A stretch of DNA of 64,000 nt from Acidobacteriota bacterium (lineage in GTDB: Bacteria > Acidobacteriota > Vicinamibacteria > Vicinamibacterales > UBA2999), in the NCBI GenBank assembly GCA_018000455.1, contig JAGNJW010000015.1:1-64000 (forward strand), written 5' to 3'. Position 1 is the stretch's first letter. Each line of letters opens with the position of its first letter. The notes beneath the pieces are model-generated. The model worked only from the letters and a program-made list of their open reading frames with translations. It was not told the DNA's origin and made no database searches. Below are positions 1 through 6,280 of this stretch, one piece after another. The position numbers and the translations under genes are program-made.

Positions 1-134
1 GCTATCCCGGCGGCGTCAGGGTGACCGACGCTCAAATGGCCACCGTGCAGCTCACACCGCATCGCTTCCACGGCGAGTGGAACTACACCATCCGACCGGC
101 AGCGACAGAACCAGTTCCCACAGTTGTGTCCTGA
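1..134 (+). CDS. ISAzo13-type transposase, C-terminal end (partial)
   Basis: An open frame enters the window from the left in the frame starting at base 3 and stops at TGA 132-134. Its last 43 residues include VRVTDAQMATVQL and then FHGEWNYTI. That ending is what I remember of ISAzo13-family transposases, so I read it as the C-terminus of a DDE transposase whose body lies outside the window. No inverted repeat could be defined because the left end is missing. The stop lies just where the conserved part of the converging AlpA-like gene ends, which suggests the insertion sequence landed at the 3' end of that gene. The family call rests on the short C-terminal motif only. Confidence 0.65.
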   Translation, partial: YPGGVRVTDAQMATVQLTPHRFHGEWNYTIRPAATEPVPTVVS

Positions 135-340
135 CAGGCCCTTAGCCAGGCCGCCACGTCCGACTCACGCCACGCCACCCGGCGCCGCCCAACGCGCACA
201 GGCTGCGGGAACGTGCCCGCCTTCATCTTCCGGTAGATCGTTGTGATGTCCAGCGACGTCCGCTCCTCGAGTGCCCACTTCCCCAGCAGGCGATCGGGAT
301 TCCTCGGAACAACGCGCGGCGACACGGCTGATGCGTTCAT
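83..340 (-). CDS. AlpA-like helix-turn-helix regulator / excisionase-like protein
   Basis: An 85-residue protein with an AlpA/MerR-like winged HTH: residues about 17-66 contain LLGKWALEERTSLDITTIYR, then the typical GTFPQPVRVGRRRVAWRESD and VAAWL. Proteins of this family regulate prophage or island integrase genes or act as excision factors. I chose the ATG at 340 because GGGAGGAG lies just upstream; longer frames have no such site. The last about 15 residues (after WLRACQD) are not AlpA-like and read antisense into the transposase tail, so the original 3' end may have been replaced. It fits the integrase and attachment site near 5.9 kb as a component of the same integrated element. Confidence 0.7.
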   Translation of the reverse strand: MNASAVSPRVVPRNPDRLLGKWALEERTSLDITTIYRKMKAGTFPQPVRVGRRRVAWRESDVAAWLRACQDTTVGTGSVAAGRMV

Positions 341-509
341 GAACTCCTCCCGACCGAGCTTGGCGACCATCACGTAGTTGCCAGTTCGAGGCGGCACGCA
401 GGGACCCGTCAAGCCCGAAGCCCTGAAGGGGGCAGCGCAGCGCGCCGAGGCTTGACGAGGCCGAGGGCCGCCCGACAATCGCGCCCGTGATGGGCGCGCA
501 CGATGGTGG

Positions 510-1061
510 TCACTCTGAGAGGAGCACCGCGACGCGCGTGCAGAGACGCGCCCGATAGCGACGCGAGCATCGCCGACTTTGTGGAACGCATCGAGTCGGC
601 GAAATCTTGCAACCTATTCGTGTCGCAGCGATTCCGCCGGCTCCGCGCGACGCCCTCACCGACGGCACGAACGCCGCCACGAGCCGGGTTACCCGGAACG
701 CCGCACTGCCGCCGGCAATCGCCCTCGGGTCATCCGGCGCGATGCCACCACAGTTTGCGAGCGCAGGAGCTGCGCCGTCGCGAGTGCCGGCGGGATGCCG
801 ATCGGCCGACAGTCCGGCAACCAGGCGCTCGCGCAGCAACGCATTGTGGGTCCACTCCGGGCACGTGACCGGCCCGCACACGAAGTAGTGCCCCTTCGCC
901 TCCGCCGCGCGCACGTTGTCGTCACGCACGACCGCCATGTCGCCGGTGACGCGCACATGCGCCAACGGGAACTGGGCGCGCGTGATGTCTTGCGCCACGG
1001 CGCTGAGCCCGACAGCCAGGTGCGGGTCGCGGACGCTGCCGATGGGCACGGCGGCGGCCAC
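510..1061 (-). CDS. Doubtful hypothetical ORF, coding-like only at its 5' end
   Basis: A 183-codon frame that I do not recognise. The first about 75 codons (1061 down to about 830) have the strong G/C preference at third positions seen in real genes of this window and read MAAAVPIGSVRDPHLAVGL then VRVTGDMAVVRDDN and GHYFVCGPVTCPEW. The remaining codons lose that bias and look like random sequence. It could be a decayed cargo gene of the island or a chance frame. Confidence 0.25.
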   Translation of the reverse strand: MAAAVPIGSVRDPHLAVGLSAVAQDITRAQFPLAHVRVTGDMAVVRDDNVRAAEAKGHYFVCGPVTCPEWTHNALLRERLVAGLSADRHPAGTRDGAAPALANCGGIAPDDPRAIAGGSAAFRVTRLVAAFVPSVRASRGAGGIAATRIGCKISPTRCVPQSRRCSRRYRARLCTRVAVLLSE

Positions 1062-1430
1062 GCCGATGGGTGCCCACCTGCGTATCGCCAGCGCCGGCCG
1101 CCCGGCGAGTTGACGTGATGCAAGTTTGATGAATACAGGGACACTGCTGACAACGACGTTTGGGATGCCCGGAAGACTGCGAAGGCGACAGCGCGCGCAA
1201 CGGCAACATGTTCACGACATCGAAGACTGTGGCGCTTGCCGCAATCGCCACGCCAGCGAGTTGACCACGACGAACGACGCCCCTGGGCGACCGGCGCACA
1301 CCGCGCCACGAGTCGCGCAAGTCACGCAAGTTCGCATCGCGCATGGAGGCTTCTGAGCGGCCTGCGTCCAAGCCCCGCCGACTCCACATCGTTGACGCGC
1401 AGCCTGTGACGCCACTCAGGCACGGGTCGA

Positions 1431-1500
1431 GGGCGTGAGCGACCCTCTGGGTTGCGGCCGGAACGAAAACACGGCCGCGGAAGGGGGGTCGCTCACGCCC
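1431..1500. repeat. 70-nt hairpin with 15-bp perfect arms
   Basis: GGGCGTGAGCGACCC (1431-1445) is exactly complementary to GGGTCGCTCACGCCC (1486-1500). Inside, GCGGCCG (1454-1460) pairs with CGGCCGC (1472-1478) around an 11-nt A-rich loop. There is no T tract on either side, so it is not a standard terminator. It could be a structured RNA, a recombination or protein-binding site, or a miniature mobile sequence. Confidence 0.7.
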
Positions 1501-1648
1501 AATCTGCTACTCCTCACTGGCGTCAAGGGCGACCGGCTTCCCTACATGGAGTCGGCGATCGAACGCCCAAGGTACTGGCGTAGAAGCACTTACGGCGCTC
1601 CCCCCTGCTGACGTGGCTGGCGCTAACCGCCGGTCCTGACCCAATGCA

Positions 1649-1693
1649 GGGGGAACACACCTCCCAAGTCAGTGTTCCCCCCTGTGTTCCCCC
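1649..1693 (-). terminator. Candidate stem-loop downstream of the sigma/membrane-partner operon
   Basis: GGGGGAACAC (1649-1658) is complementary to GTGTTCCCCC, which occurs twice in direct repeat (1672-1681 and 1684-1693). Read on the minus strand it lies about 30 nt after the stop of the SecD-P1-like gene and could fold as a terminator with two alternative partners. No T run follows, so factor-independent termination is uncertain. Confidence 0.35.
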
Positions 1694-1724
1694 TAGTCTG
1701 CGACATCGGCCACCGATTGGGCTG

Positions 1725-2342
1725 TCACTGCGGCAGGATTCCTCGCACGATTCTTTCCGCTTCTGCGCGGCTGAAGCCGCCGGTCAGCAACCCGACGTCA
1801 CCGATCTCAGACCGCACGATTGGCGCCGCCACCACGAGCCCGTCGAGCATCAGGGCGACGGGCCGGCCAATGTGCCGGCGGGTCATCTCGCGCATGCGCG
1901 CACTGCCACCTTCGGACAGGTGAACTTCAACCCCGAACTGCTCGGGTGACGCGCCGGGAACAATCTGCGCATTGGCGATGTCGGTGTTCGTCAGGACGGC
2001 CTCGTCGCTTATGTAGACGACCCGGGGCTGCACACCGACGGGCGCCTCGCGGAGTCCGGCCCCAGGGGTCTCCTCCGCCAGCCGGACCTCGAAGCGGACC
2101 GCGGCAAACGCTGGCGGGCTCACGACGCGCCAGAGAGCGCCGCCGCCAAGTCCGACGGCCGCCAGCAGGATCGCCAATGCGAGCCCTCCCCGCAGGGCCA
2201 CACGCCGTGGATGGCCGGTTGCGGGCATCGTCCCGCCGGCCCTCACCACCGCGTCGCGCACACGGGCTCGCGCAATCGGCGCGGGCCCCGATTCACGGGC
2301 CACCGGATCGCCCTGGCGAAGAAGTTCCTGTACGACGCTCAT
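1725..2342 (-). CDS. Membrane protein with SecD-P1-head-like domain in anti-sigma position
   Basis: A 205-residue protein with a cytoplasmic N-terminus of about 48 residues, one transmembrane helix at about 50-72 and an exported C-terminal domain. The C-terminal part (about 138-203) reads EVHLSEGGSARMREMT, IGRPVALMLDGLVVAAP and GGFSRAEAERI, which resembles the P1 head subdomain of SecD translocases. Its ATG overlaps the stop of the ECF sigma gene by 4 nt (ATGA), the usual layout of an anti-sigma factor. I therefore infer a sigma-interacting membrane protein, but no zinc-anti-sigma motif is visible in the short cytoplasmic part, so the role is inferred from position. A true SecD would be far longer with six membrane spans. 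Confidence 0.75.
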   Translation of the reverse strand: MSVVQELLRQGDPVARESGPAPIARARVRDAVVRAGGTMPATGHPRRVALRGGLALAILLAAVGLGGGALWRVVSPPAFAAVRFEVRLAEETPGAGLREAPVGVQPRVVYISDEAVLTNTDIANAQIVPGASPEQFGVEVHLSEGGSARMREMTRRHIGRPVALMLDGLVVAAPIVRSEIGDVGLLTGGFSRAEAERIVRGILPQ

Positions 2343-2881
2343 GATGTCCTCCCCTTGCCGTGCAAGGCCGCCGCGAGGTCACGACGCCCCCGGAACAGAT
2401 GCCAGCGCACCGTGACCGCGGCTACCCCCAGCAGCGAGGCAATTTCGGCTGCGGACAAGCCTTCAAGTTCATGCATGACGACCACGGCGCGGCGCCTCGG
2501 AGCCAGCGTGTCGAGGGCTCGCCAGATCTCATCGTGGGCCAGCAGGCTGGCCTCGGCCCCACCACCGTTGTCTGACGCCAACGGCGGCTCGGCGTGCCTC
2601 GCCCGGACGCGTTCTTTTCGCCACTGGTCCTTCCGGACGTTGACGAGCACCCTGACGAGATACGCCTCCTCGGCGCGGTCGCCAACTGGGACCGAGGCCG
2701 ACCCGGCGGCGACCTTCAGGAACGTTTCCTGCACCAGGTCGAGCGCGTCATCGGCGCTCGGGCTCAGTCGCCTGGCGAGGCGGTAGAGCCGGTCGTACTG
2801 GGTGTCGAACAGCGTCGCCAGACGCTGGTCCGGGCTATCCGGGACCATCGCCACGGCCCCAGGCGTGGATACCGCGTCCAT
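2339..2881 (-). CDS. ECF-type RNA polymerase sigma factor
   Basis: A 180-residue sigma-70 family protein of extracytoplasmic-function size. Region 2 is at about 22-95 (LFDTQYDRLYRLARRLSP, then DALDLVQETFLKV, the -10-binding helix). Region 4 is at about 120-172, with the HTH SAAEIASLLGVAAVTVRWHL that contacts the -35 element. It would direct RNA polymerase to a small regulon. It is translationally coupled to the downstream membrane protein, which probably controls it. The start at 2881 is preceded by GGAAGGG and by a TACGTT hexamer 9 nt upstream. No target promoter motif shared with neighbours could be identified by eye. Confidence 0.9.
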   Translation of the reverse strand: MDAVSTPGAVAMVPDSPDQRLATLFDTQYDRLYRLARRLSPSADDALDLVQETFLKVAAGSASVPVGDRAEEAYLVRVLVNVRKDQWRKERVRARHAEPPLASDNGGGAEASLLAHDEIWRALDTLAPRRRAVVVMHELEGLSAAEIASLLGVAAVTVRWHLFRGRRDLAAALHGKGRTS

Positions 2882-2890
2882 ACCCTTCCA

Positions 2891-2896
2891 AACGTA
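2891..2896 (-). promoter_or_regulatory. Candidate -10 (TACGTT) of the ECF sigma gene
   Basis: TACGTT on the minus strand lies 9 nt before the ATG at 2881, in the TANNNT position seen before several other genes here. No clear -35 is present. Confidence 0.3.
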
Positions 2897-2929
2897 TCAG
2901 CCGACCCGGACGTTGGCGGGCGACGGCAG

Positions 2930-3046
2930 CTAATCCTCCCGCAGCACCTCGGCTGGAGACAGGCCCATGACCCGCCGAACTGTCAGGGCGCAGCCAAGCC
3001 CGACGACCAGCCTCGGCACCGCCAGCGCGACGCGGCGACCCTCGGG
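2930..3046 (-). pseudogene. C-terminal remnant of an ADOP/MacB-type permease
   Basis: The last about 36 codons before a TAG stop read VALAVPRLVVGLGCALTVRR and then VMGLSPAEVLRED. Permeases of the ADOP/MacB group end in a last transmembrane helix followed by a RRA-x-x-x-DP-x-x-LR-acidic tail, as does the intact gene at 24416-26821 (RRAMRVDPLEALRAE). Nothing upstream in this frame looks like the rest of the protein, and the methyltransferase gene occupies that DNA on the other strand. I read it as the residue of a deleted permease gene. Confidence 0.5.
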
Positions 3047-3072
3047 TCTTGTGGCGCCAGGCGGCTTCTGCC

Positions 3073-3078
3073 TACATT
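3073..3078 (+). promoter_or_regulatory. Candidate -10 (TACATT) of the exported methyltransferase gene
   Basis: TACATT lies 8 nt before the ATG at 3087, and no Shine-Dalgarno sequence lies between, which fits a leaderless or very short leader. Confidence 0.35.
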
Positions 3079-3086
3079 GGCTGCAT

Positions 3087-3893
3087 ATGGACGCTTCGAC
3101 GACAGGCAAGCGCCGCCTCACTGCGCTGGTGGTCGCGGTCGTCTTGGCCCAGCTCATCACGGCCGGAGCGCAGACAGGCGATGGCCCTGCCCTGCTGGCC
3201 GCCTTCAAGGCCTGGCAGAAGACCGACGCTTCGCAGGCCGGGTGGTCAGACGCGCTCGAGCAATACCGAGCCAAGCTTGTCCGTGACGGGCGTTCTACCA
3301 CCGAGGCCGACCGGACAGTCCGTCTCATCACCGCATACGACGAGGCTGAGCTCTACGATTCGGTGTACACGAAACCGCCTGAGTTCAACACGGCGCCGAA
3401 CCAGCTCCTCGTCGACGCAATCCGCGGCGTCCGACCGGGGCGCGCGCTCGATGTTGGCATGGGCATGGGGCGCAACGCCGTGTACCTGGCCCGCACTGGC
3501 TGGGACGTGACCGGCTTCGACGTCTCCACCGTCGGCGTTCGCCAGGCCGAGGCGACGGCGCGCACCGAGCAGCTCCGCCTGCGGGCCCACATCGCCGCCG
3601 ACGAGGAGTTCGACTTCGGTGTCTCGCAGTGGGATCTGATCGCCGTCATCTACGCGATCGAGAAGCGGAGCATCCACCGAATCCGCGAGGCCCTTCGGCC
3701 TGGTGGCCTGCTCGTGGTCGAGGCAGGAATCAATCCGGACCCGGCGGCGGCGTTCGGGTATACGCCGGGCGAGCTGCTGAAGCTCTTCGACGGGTTCGAG
3801 GTCCTGAAGCACGAGCAAGTCGAGGGAGCCTACGACTGGGGCCCGGAGCGGATCCCGCTCGTGCGATTCGTGGCCAGGAAGCCCACCGGCTAG
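3087..3893 (+). CDS. SAM-dependent methyltransferase with an N-terminal signal/anchor
   Basis: A 268-residue class I methyltransferase. Residues 1-29 form a basic start, a hydrophobic stretch (LTALVVAVVLAQLITA) and AGAQ, so the protein is probably exported or membrane-anchored, which is unusual for a SAM enzyme. The Rossmann motif I is at 121-135 (LDVGMGMGRNAVYLA), followed by GWDVTGFDVS with the acidic residue that binds the SAM ribose. Residues 84-96 (YDEAELYDSVYT) precede the fold. A longer frame exists from 2967 but would start before the signal sequence, so I chose the ATG at 3087. The substrate cannot be deduced. An alternative is a cytoplasmic enzyme starting further downstream, but no suitable start is present. 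Confidence 0.8.
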   Translation: MDASTTGKRRLTALVVAVVLAQLITAGAQTGDGPALLAAFKAWQKTDASQAGWSDALEQYRAKLVRDGRSTTEADRTVRLITAYDEAELYDSVYTKPPEFNTAPNQLLVDAIRGVRPGRALDVGMGMGRNAVYLARTGWDVTGFDVSTVGVRQAEATARTEQLRLRAHIAADEEFDFGVSQWDLIAVIYAIEKRSIHRIREALRPGGLLVVEAGINPDPAAAFGYTPGELLKLFDGFEVLKHEQVEGAYDWGPERIPLVRFVARKPTG

Positions 3894-3944
3894 GGACTAC
3901 AGGACGATGCCGCACCGGCGCTAGAATAGCGACTGGGGTTACCC

Positions 3945-4166
3945 ATGCTCGCCACAGTCATCCACAGCGACCCCGACATCCTCGGCGGGACTCCGGTCTT
4001 CGTCGGCACGCGTGTGCCGTTCCGCAATCTGATCGACTACCTCGAACGCAATCACAGCCTGGACGAGTTCCTCGACTCCTTCCCTTCTGTGTCGCGGGAG
4101 CAGGCCGTGGCCGCCCTGGAGGCGGCTCATGAGGCGGTGAGCGCAGGTGCGCGTTCTTCTCGATGA
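3945..4166 (+). CDS. DUF433 family antitoxin-like protein
   Basis: A 73-residue protein covering the DUF433 domain: DPDILGGTPVFVGTRVP at residues 9-25, then the helical part LDEFLDSFPSVSREQAVAAL. DUF433 proteins are small winged-HTH proteins usually paired with a PIN-like DUF5615 toxin, and the next gene is exactly that partner, overlapping by 20 nt. In such pairs the DUF433 protein is expected to neutralise the nuclease and repress the operon. A TAGAAT hexamer at 3922-3927 could be its -10. Located in the integrated element, it may stabilise it. Confidence 0.85.
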   Translation: MLATVIHSDPDILGGTPVFVGTRVPFRNLIDYLERNHSLDEFLDSFPSVSREQAVAALEAAHEAVSAGARSSR

Positions 4167-4485
4167 ACAGCTGCCCCGGCAGCTGGCTCGACACTTCATC
4201 GGCCACGAGGTTCGGACCGTTCAGCAGCAGTCCTGGGCTGGCCTGAAGAACGGCGTCCTGCTCACCACCGCTGAAGCTGCCGGTTTTCAGGTCTTCGTCA
4301 CCGGGGACCGGAACCTCGAGCATCAGCAGAACGTTGCCGGCCGCCGACTCGGCGTAGTTGTTCTGGTCGCACTCAGCAATGCGCTTGAAGACCTGCTGCC
4401 GCTTGTCCCCGACGCCCTGGCCGCGATTGCGAGCGTTCGGCTCGGTCAGGTGTTGCGAGTACCTGGCTCCGACTCGGTCCGATAG
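4147..4485 (+). CDS. DUF5615 PIN-like toxin (Mut7-C group nuclease)
   Basis: A 112-residue protein starting with GTG at 4147. The N-terminus RVLLDEQLPRQLARHF has the conserved acidic residue at position 6, residues 20-32 read GHEVRTVQQQSWA, and the second acidic block is at FVTGDRNLEHQQN. These are the marks of the DUF5615 PIN-like family, predicted metal-dependent RNases. The preceding DUF433 gene is the expected antitoxin, and the 20-nt overlap implies coupled translation. The 3' end overlaps the converging integrase gene by 40 nt. The last about 15 residues may be variable tail. Confidence 0.85.
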   Translation: MRVLLDEQLPRQLARHFIGHEVRTVQQQSWAGLKNGVLLTTAEAAGFQVFVTGDRNLEHQQNVAGRRLGVVVLVALSNALEDLLPLVPDALAAIASVRLGQVLRVPGSDSVR

Positions 4486-5804
4486 CGTCCAGCGCCGACC
4501 TGGAGTCGAACGCCTCGCGACGGCTTCGCGCCCCCTCGCGAACGCACCGCGCTGCCACGTCTGACACCTGACGGCCGCGTCGTCGCCTCCTGCGCGGTGT
4601 CGCTCATCGCACCCTTCGCTACGATCCGAGCGAGCACTGTGGCCCACTGCTGCAGGGCCGCGCGCTTCTCCTTGTCGTAGCGGTATCGGTCGTAGATTGC
4701 CGTGACCGTGCTGTGCGTCACGCTGCGGTGGTTCAGCACGTGGGCGATGTGCATCCGGTCGACGCCGGCCTCACCCATAAAGGAAGCCGCAGTCCGGCGA
4801 AGATCGTGAGCTCGGAAGCTGAACGACAACCCATGCGACAAGGTGGACGCGGCCTTCTTCGCCCGCGCCGCCACCGATGTGTGTCGATGGTTCGAGAAGA
4901 CGTACACGTCGTCGCGGCCGGCATTCCGTTTCAGCACCGTCAGCGCCGCAAGGCCGAGCGGCACACGGTGCGTGTCTCCGTTCTTGGAGACCTCTCCCGG
5001 CAATGTCCACCATCCCGTCACGAGGTCCACATCGACCCAGCGCATGCGACACACTTCCCCACACCGCTGGGCCGTCAGTAGCATCACGAGAAACGCGTCG
5101 TTGAGCGTGGCCGAGAGCCTGGCGAGCGGTCTGCCCTCGCCGTCGATGGCGTCGGTCTCATGCAGGGCGGCCCACAGCTCACGCAGCTCGTCGCGCCTCA
5201 GCACACGGTCGCGGCTCCTCTCTGCCCCTGGCTTCGCGATACGCAGCGCCGGATTGGCCTCGATCCAGTCGCGCTCCACGGCGAAGCTGAACAACCTCGA
5301 GATTCGCGCCAGCATCCGGTTCGCCATCACCGGCGCCGTGGTCACCTTCTGCTCGACCAGCCGTCGAATCTCGCGTCGGTTGATGTCCTGCACGCGCAGG
5401 TGCTTCCACGCGGGCAGGACCTCAGACTCGAAGATCCTTCGCTGCTCCGGCCAGCTGCGCTTCCTGTCAGATACCTTCTTGAACTCTTCGTACGGCGCGG
5501 CCACCGTGTCGCCGTGCGTGGCCCGTTCGTCCTGCTTCTCCCGAGCGGGATCGGCGCCGCTTACGATGCGGCCGCATTCCTTCGTCGCCATCCGCCGCGC
5601 CTCGGCCAGCCCCAAGTCCGGATAGCGCCCCAGCGTCAGCCGTCGCAAGCGCCCGTGATGGCGATAGAACAGCACCCACGACTTGTGGCCGGCCGTCGTC
5701 ACGCGTAGCGCGAGCGACGGCACCATCGCGTCGAACACTTCGTAGCGCTCGTCGCGTGGTCTGAGCGCGTCGAGGTAGCGCGCCGTGAGTGCTTCGGTCG
5801 ACAT
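4446..5804 (-). CDS. P4-type tyrosine integrase
   Basis: A 452-residue site-specific recombinase. The N-terminal arm-binding DUF4102 domain spans about 5-90 (LALRVTTAGHKSWVLFYRH, TLGRYPDLGLAEAR). The core-binding domain spans about 100-190. The catalytic domain carries R247 (AQRCGEV), K274, H333-x-x-R336 (HDLRR), H359 (HVLNHR) and the nucleophile Y371 (TAIYDRY). I chose the ATG at 5804 (MSTEALTARYL), preceded by a G-rich CAGGGGG; the frame is open to 5882. The C-terminal about 60 residues after the catalytic Tyr are low-complexity and overlap the toxin gene. It sits about 160 bp from a tRNA-Pro 3' fragment, so it very likely catalysed integration of this element into tRNA-Pro. Confidence 0.93.
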   Translation of the reverse strand: MSTEALTARYLDALRPRDERYEVFDAMVPSLALRVTTAGHKSWVLFYRHHGRLRRLTLGRYPDLGLAEARRMATKECGRIVSGADPAREKQDERATHGDTVAAPYEEFKKVSDRKRSWPEQRRIFESEVLPAWKHLRVQDINRREIRRLVEQKVTTAPVMANRMLARISRLFSFAVERDWIEANPALRIAKPGAERSRDRVLRRDELRELWAALHETDAIDGEGRPLARLSATLNDAFLVMLLTAQRCGEVCRMRWVDVDLVTGWWTLPGEVSKNGDTHRVPLGLAALTVLKRNAGRDDVYVFSNHRHTSVAARAKKAASTLSHGLSFSFRAHDLRRTAASFMGEAGVDRMHIAHVLNHRSVTHSTVTAIYDRYRYDKEKRAALQQWATVLARIVAKGAMSDTAQEATTRPSGVRRGSAVRSRGGAKPSRGVRLQVGAGRYRTESEPGTRNT

Positions 5805-5935
5805 CTGCTGGCCCCCTGTCCGAGCCGTCTGGGGTAACACTGGGGTAACACCGCGACGGCGCTTCCCCGCGACGCGTCGCACCGCCCCGCAACAATTACC
5901 CTAGCACCCACAGCAAGTTAGCTGGATCGCGATTG

Positions 5936-5955
5936 ACGCAGGAAAACGCAGGAAA
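5936..5955. repeat. Tandem 10-bp repeat between integrase and attachment site
   Basis: ACGCAGGAAA occurs twice back to back. Its position between the integrase start and the tRNA fragment is where arm-type integrase binding sites are normally found. That role is inferred from position. Confidence 0.5.
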
Positions 5956-5966
5956 TCGCGTCTGGG

Positions 5967-6015
5967 CTGCCTTGGGTGCAGGGGGTCGCTGGTTCGAATC
6001 CAGTCGCCCCGACCA
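5967..6015 (+). other. Attachment site: 3' fragment of tRNA-Pro(UGG)
   Basis: The sequence matches the 3' part of a bacterial tRNA-Pro: half an anticodon stem, loop CTTGGGT (anticodon TGG), variable region, T-arm GCTGG-TTCGAAT-CCAGT, acceptor strand CGCCCCG, discriminator A and CCA. The matching 5' half (acceptor CGGGGCG, D-arm) is absent; upstream bases are unrelated. Integrases of the P4 group recombine in such tRNA 3' ends and leave a copy at each border. This copy therefore marks the right end of the element, and an intact tRNA-Pro should lie left of the window. Confidence 0.85.
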
Positions 6016-6238
6016 CTTTCCTCCGTTCGCGCCGGGCGCGGCCAGCGCGACGGCTTCAGGCAACGCGCGGCTGACGCCGCGACTTGGCACGAATCGCGCT
6101 GCGAGCGCCGCGCTTGGCGGAAGGCCGGGCCGATGAACCCAACGGACTAGGCCGCTCCCCATGGTCCACGGGGCCGACACGGCTGCGGTCATGGTCTCGC
6201 GGTATCCGGGCTTCCCTGCCGGGCGAATGCTGGCGTGG

Positions 6239-6280
6239 CTAGTCCTCGCGTAGCACATCCGCTTGGGACACGCCCGCGGC
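6239..6280 (-). pseudogene. Very short ADOP-permease tail remnant
   Basis: The last codons before a TAG stop read SRAAGVSQADVLRED, the typical end of ADOP/MacB permeases and very like the remnant at 2930-3046 (GLSPAEVLRED). Only about 14 residues survive. It abuts the truncated HNH gene, so a deletion joint runs through about 6270-6285. Confidence 0.35.

Larger units (their letters stand above)
341..1724. other. Nearly gene-free 1.4-kb stretch of the integrated element
   Basis: No frame here has a recognisable domain. It holds one doubtful minus-strand ORF (510-1061), a 70-nt perfect-armed hairpin (1431-1500) and a triple GTGTTCCCCC-type repeat (1649-1693). Base composition is visibly more mixed than in the flanking genes, which suggests acquired or decaying DNA. 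Confidence 0.5.

Noticed and set aside
1431-1500. Rho-independent terminator
   Set aside because: The stem is strong but no T tract follows on either strand and no gene ends next to it.
5896-6258. Minus-strand ORF containing RLDSNQRPPAPK
   Set aside because: This is the well-known artefact of translating a tRNA 3' end antisense; it lies over the tRNA-Pro fragment and has no domain.
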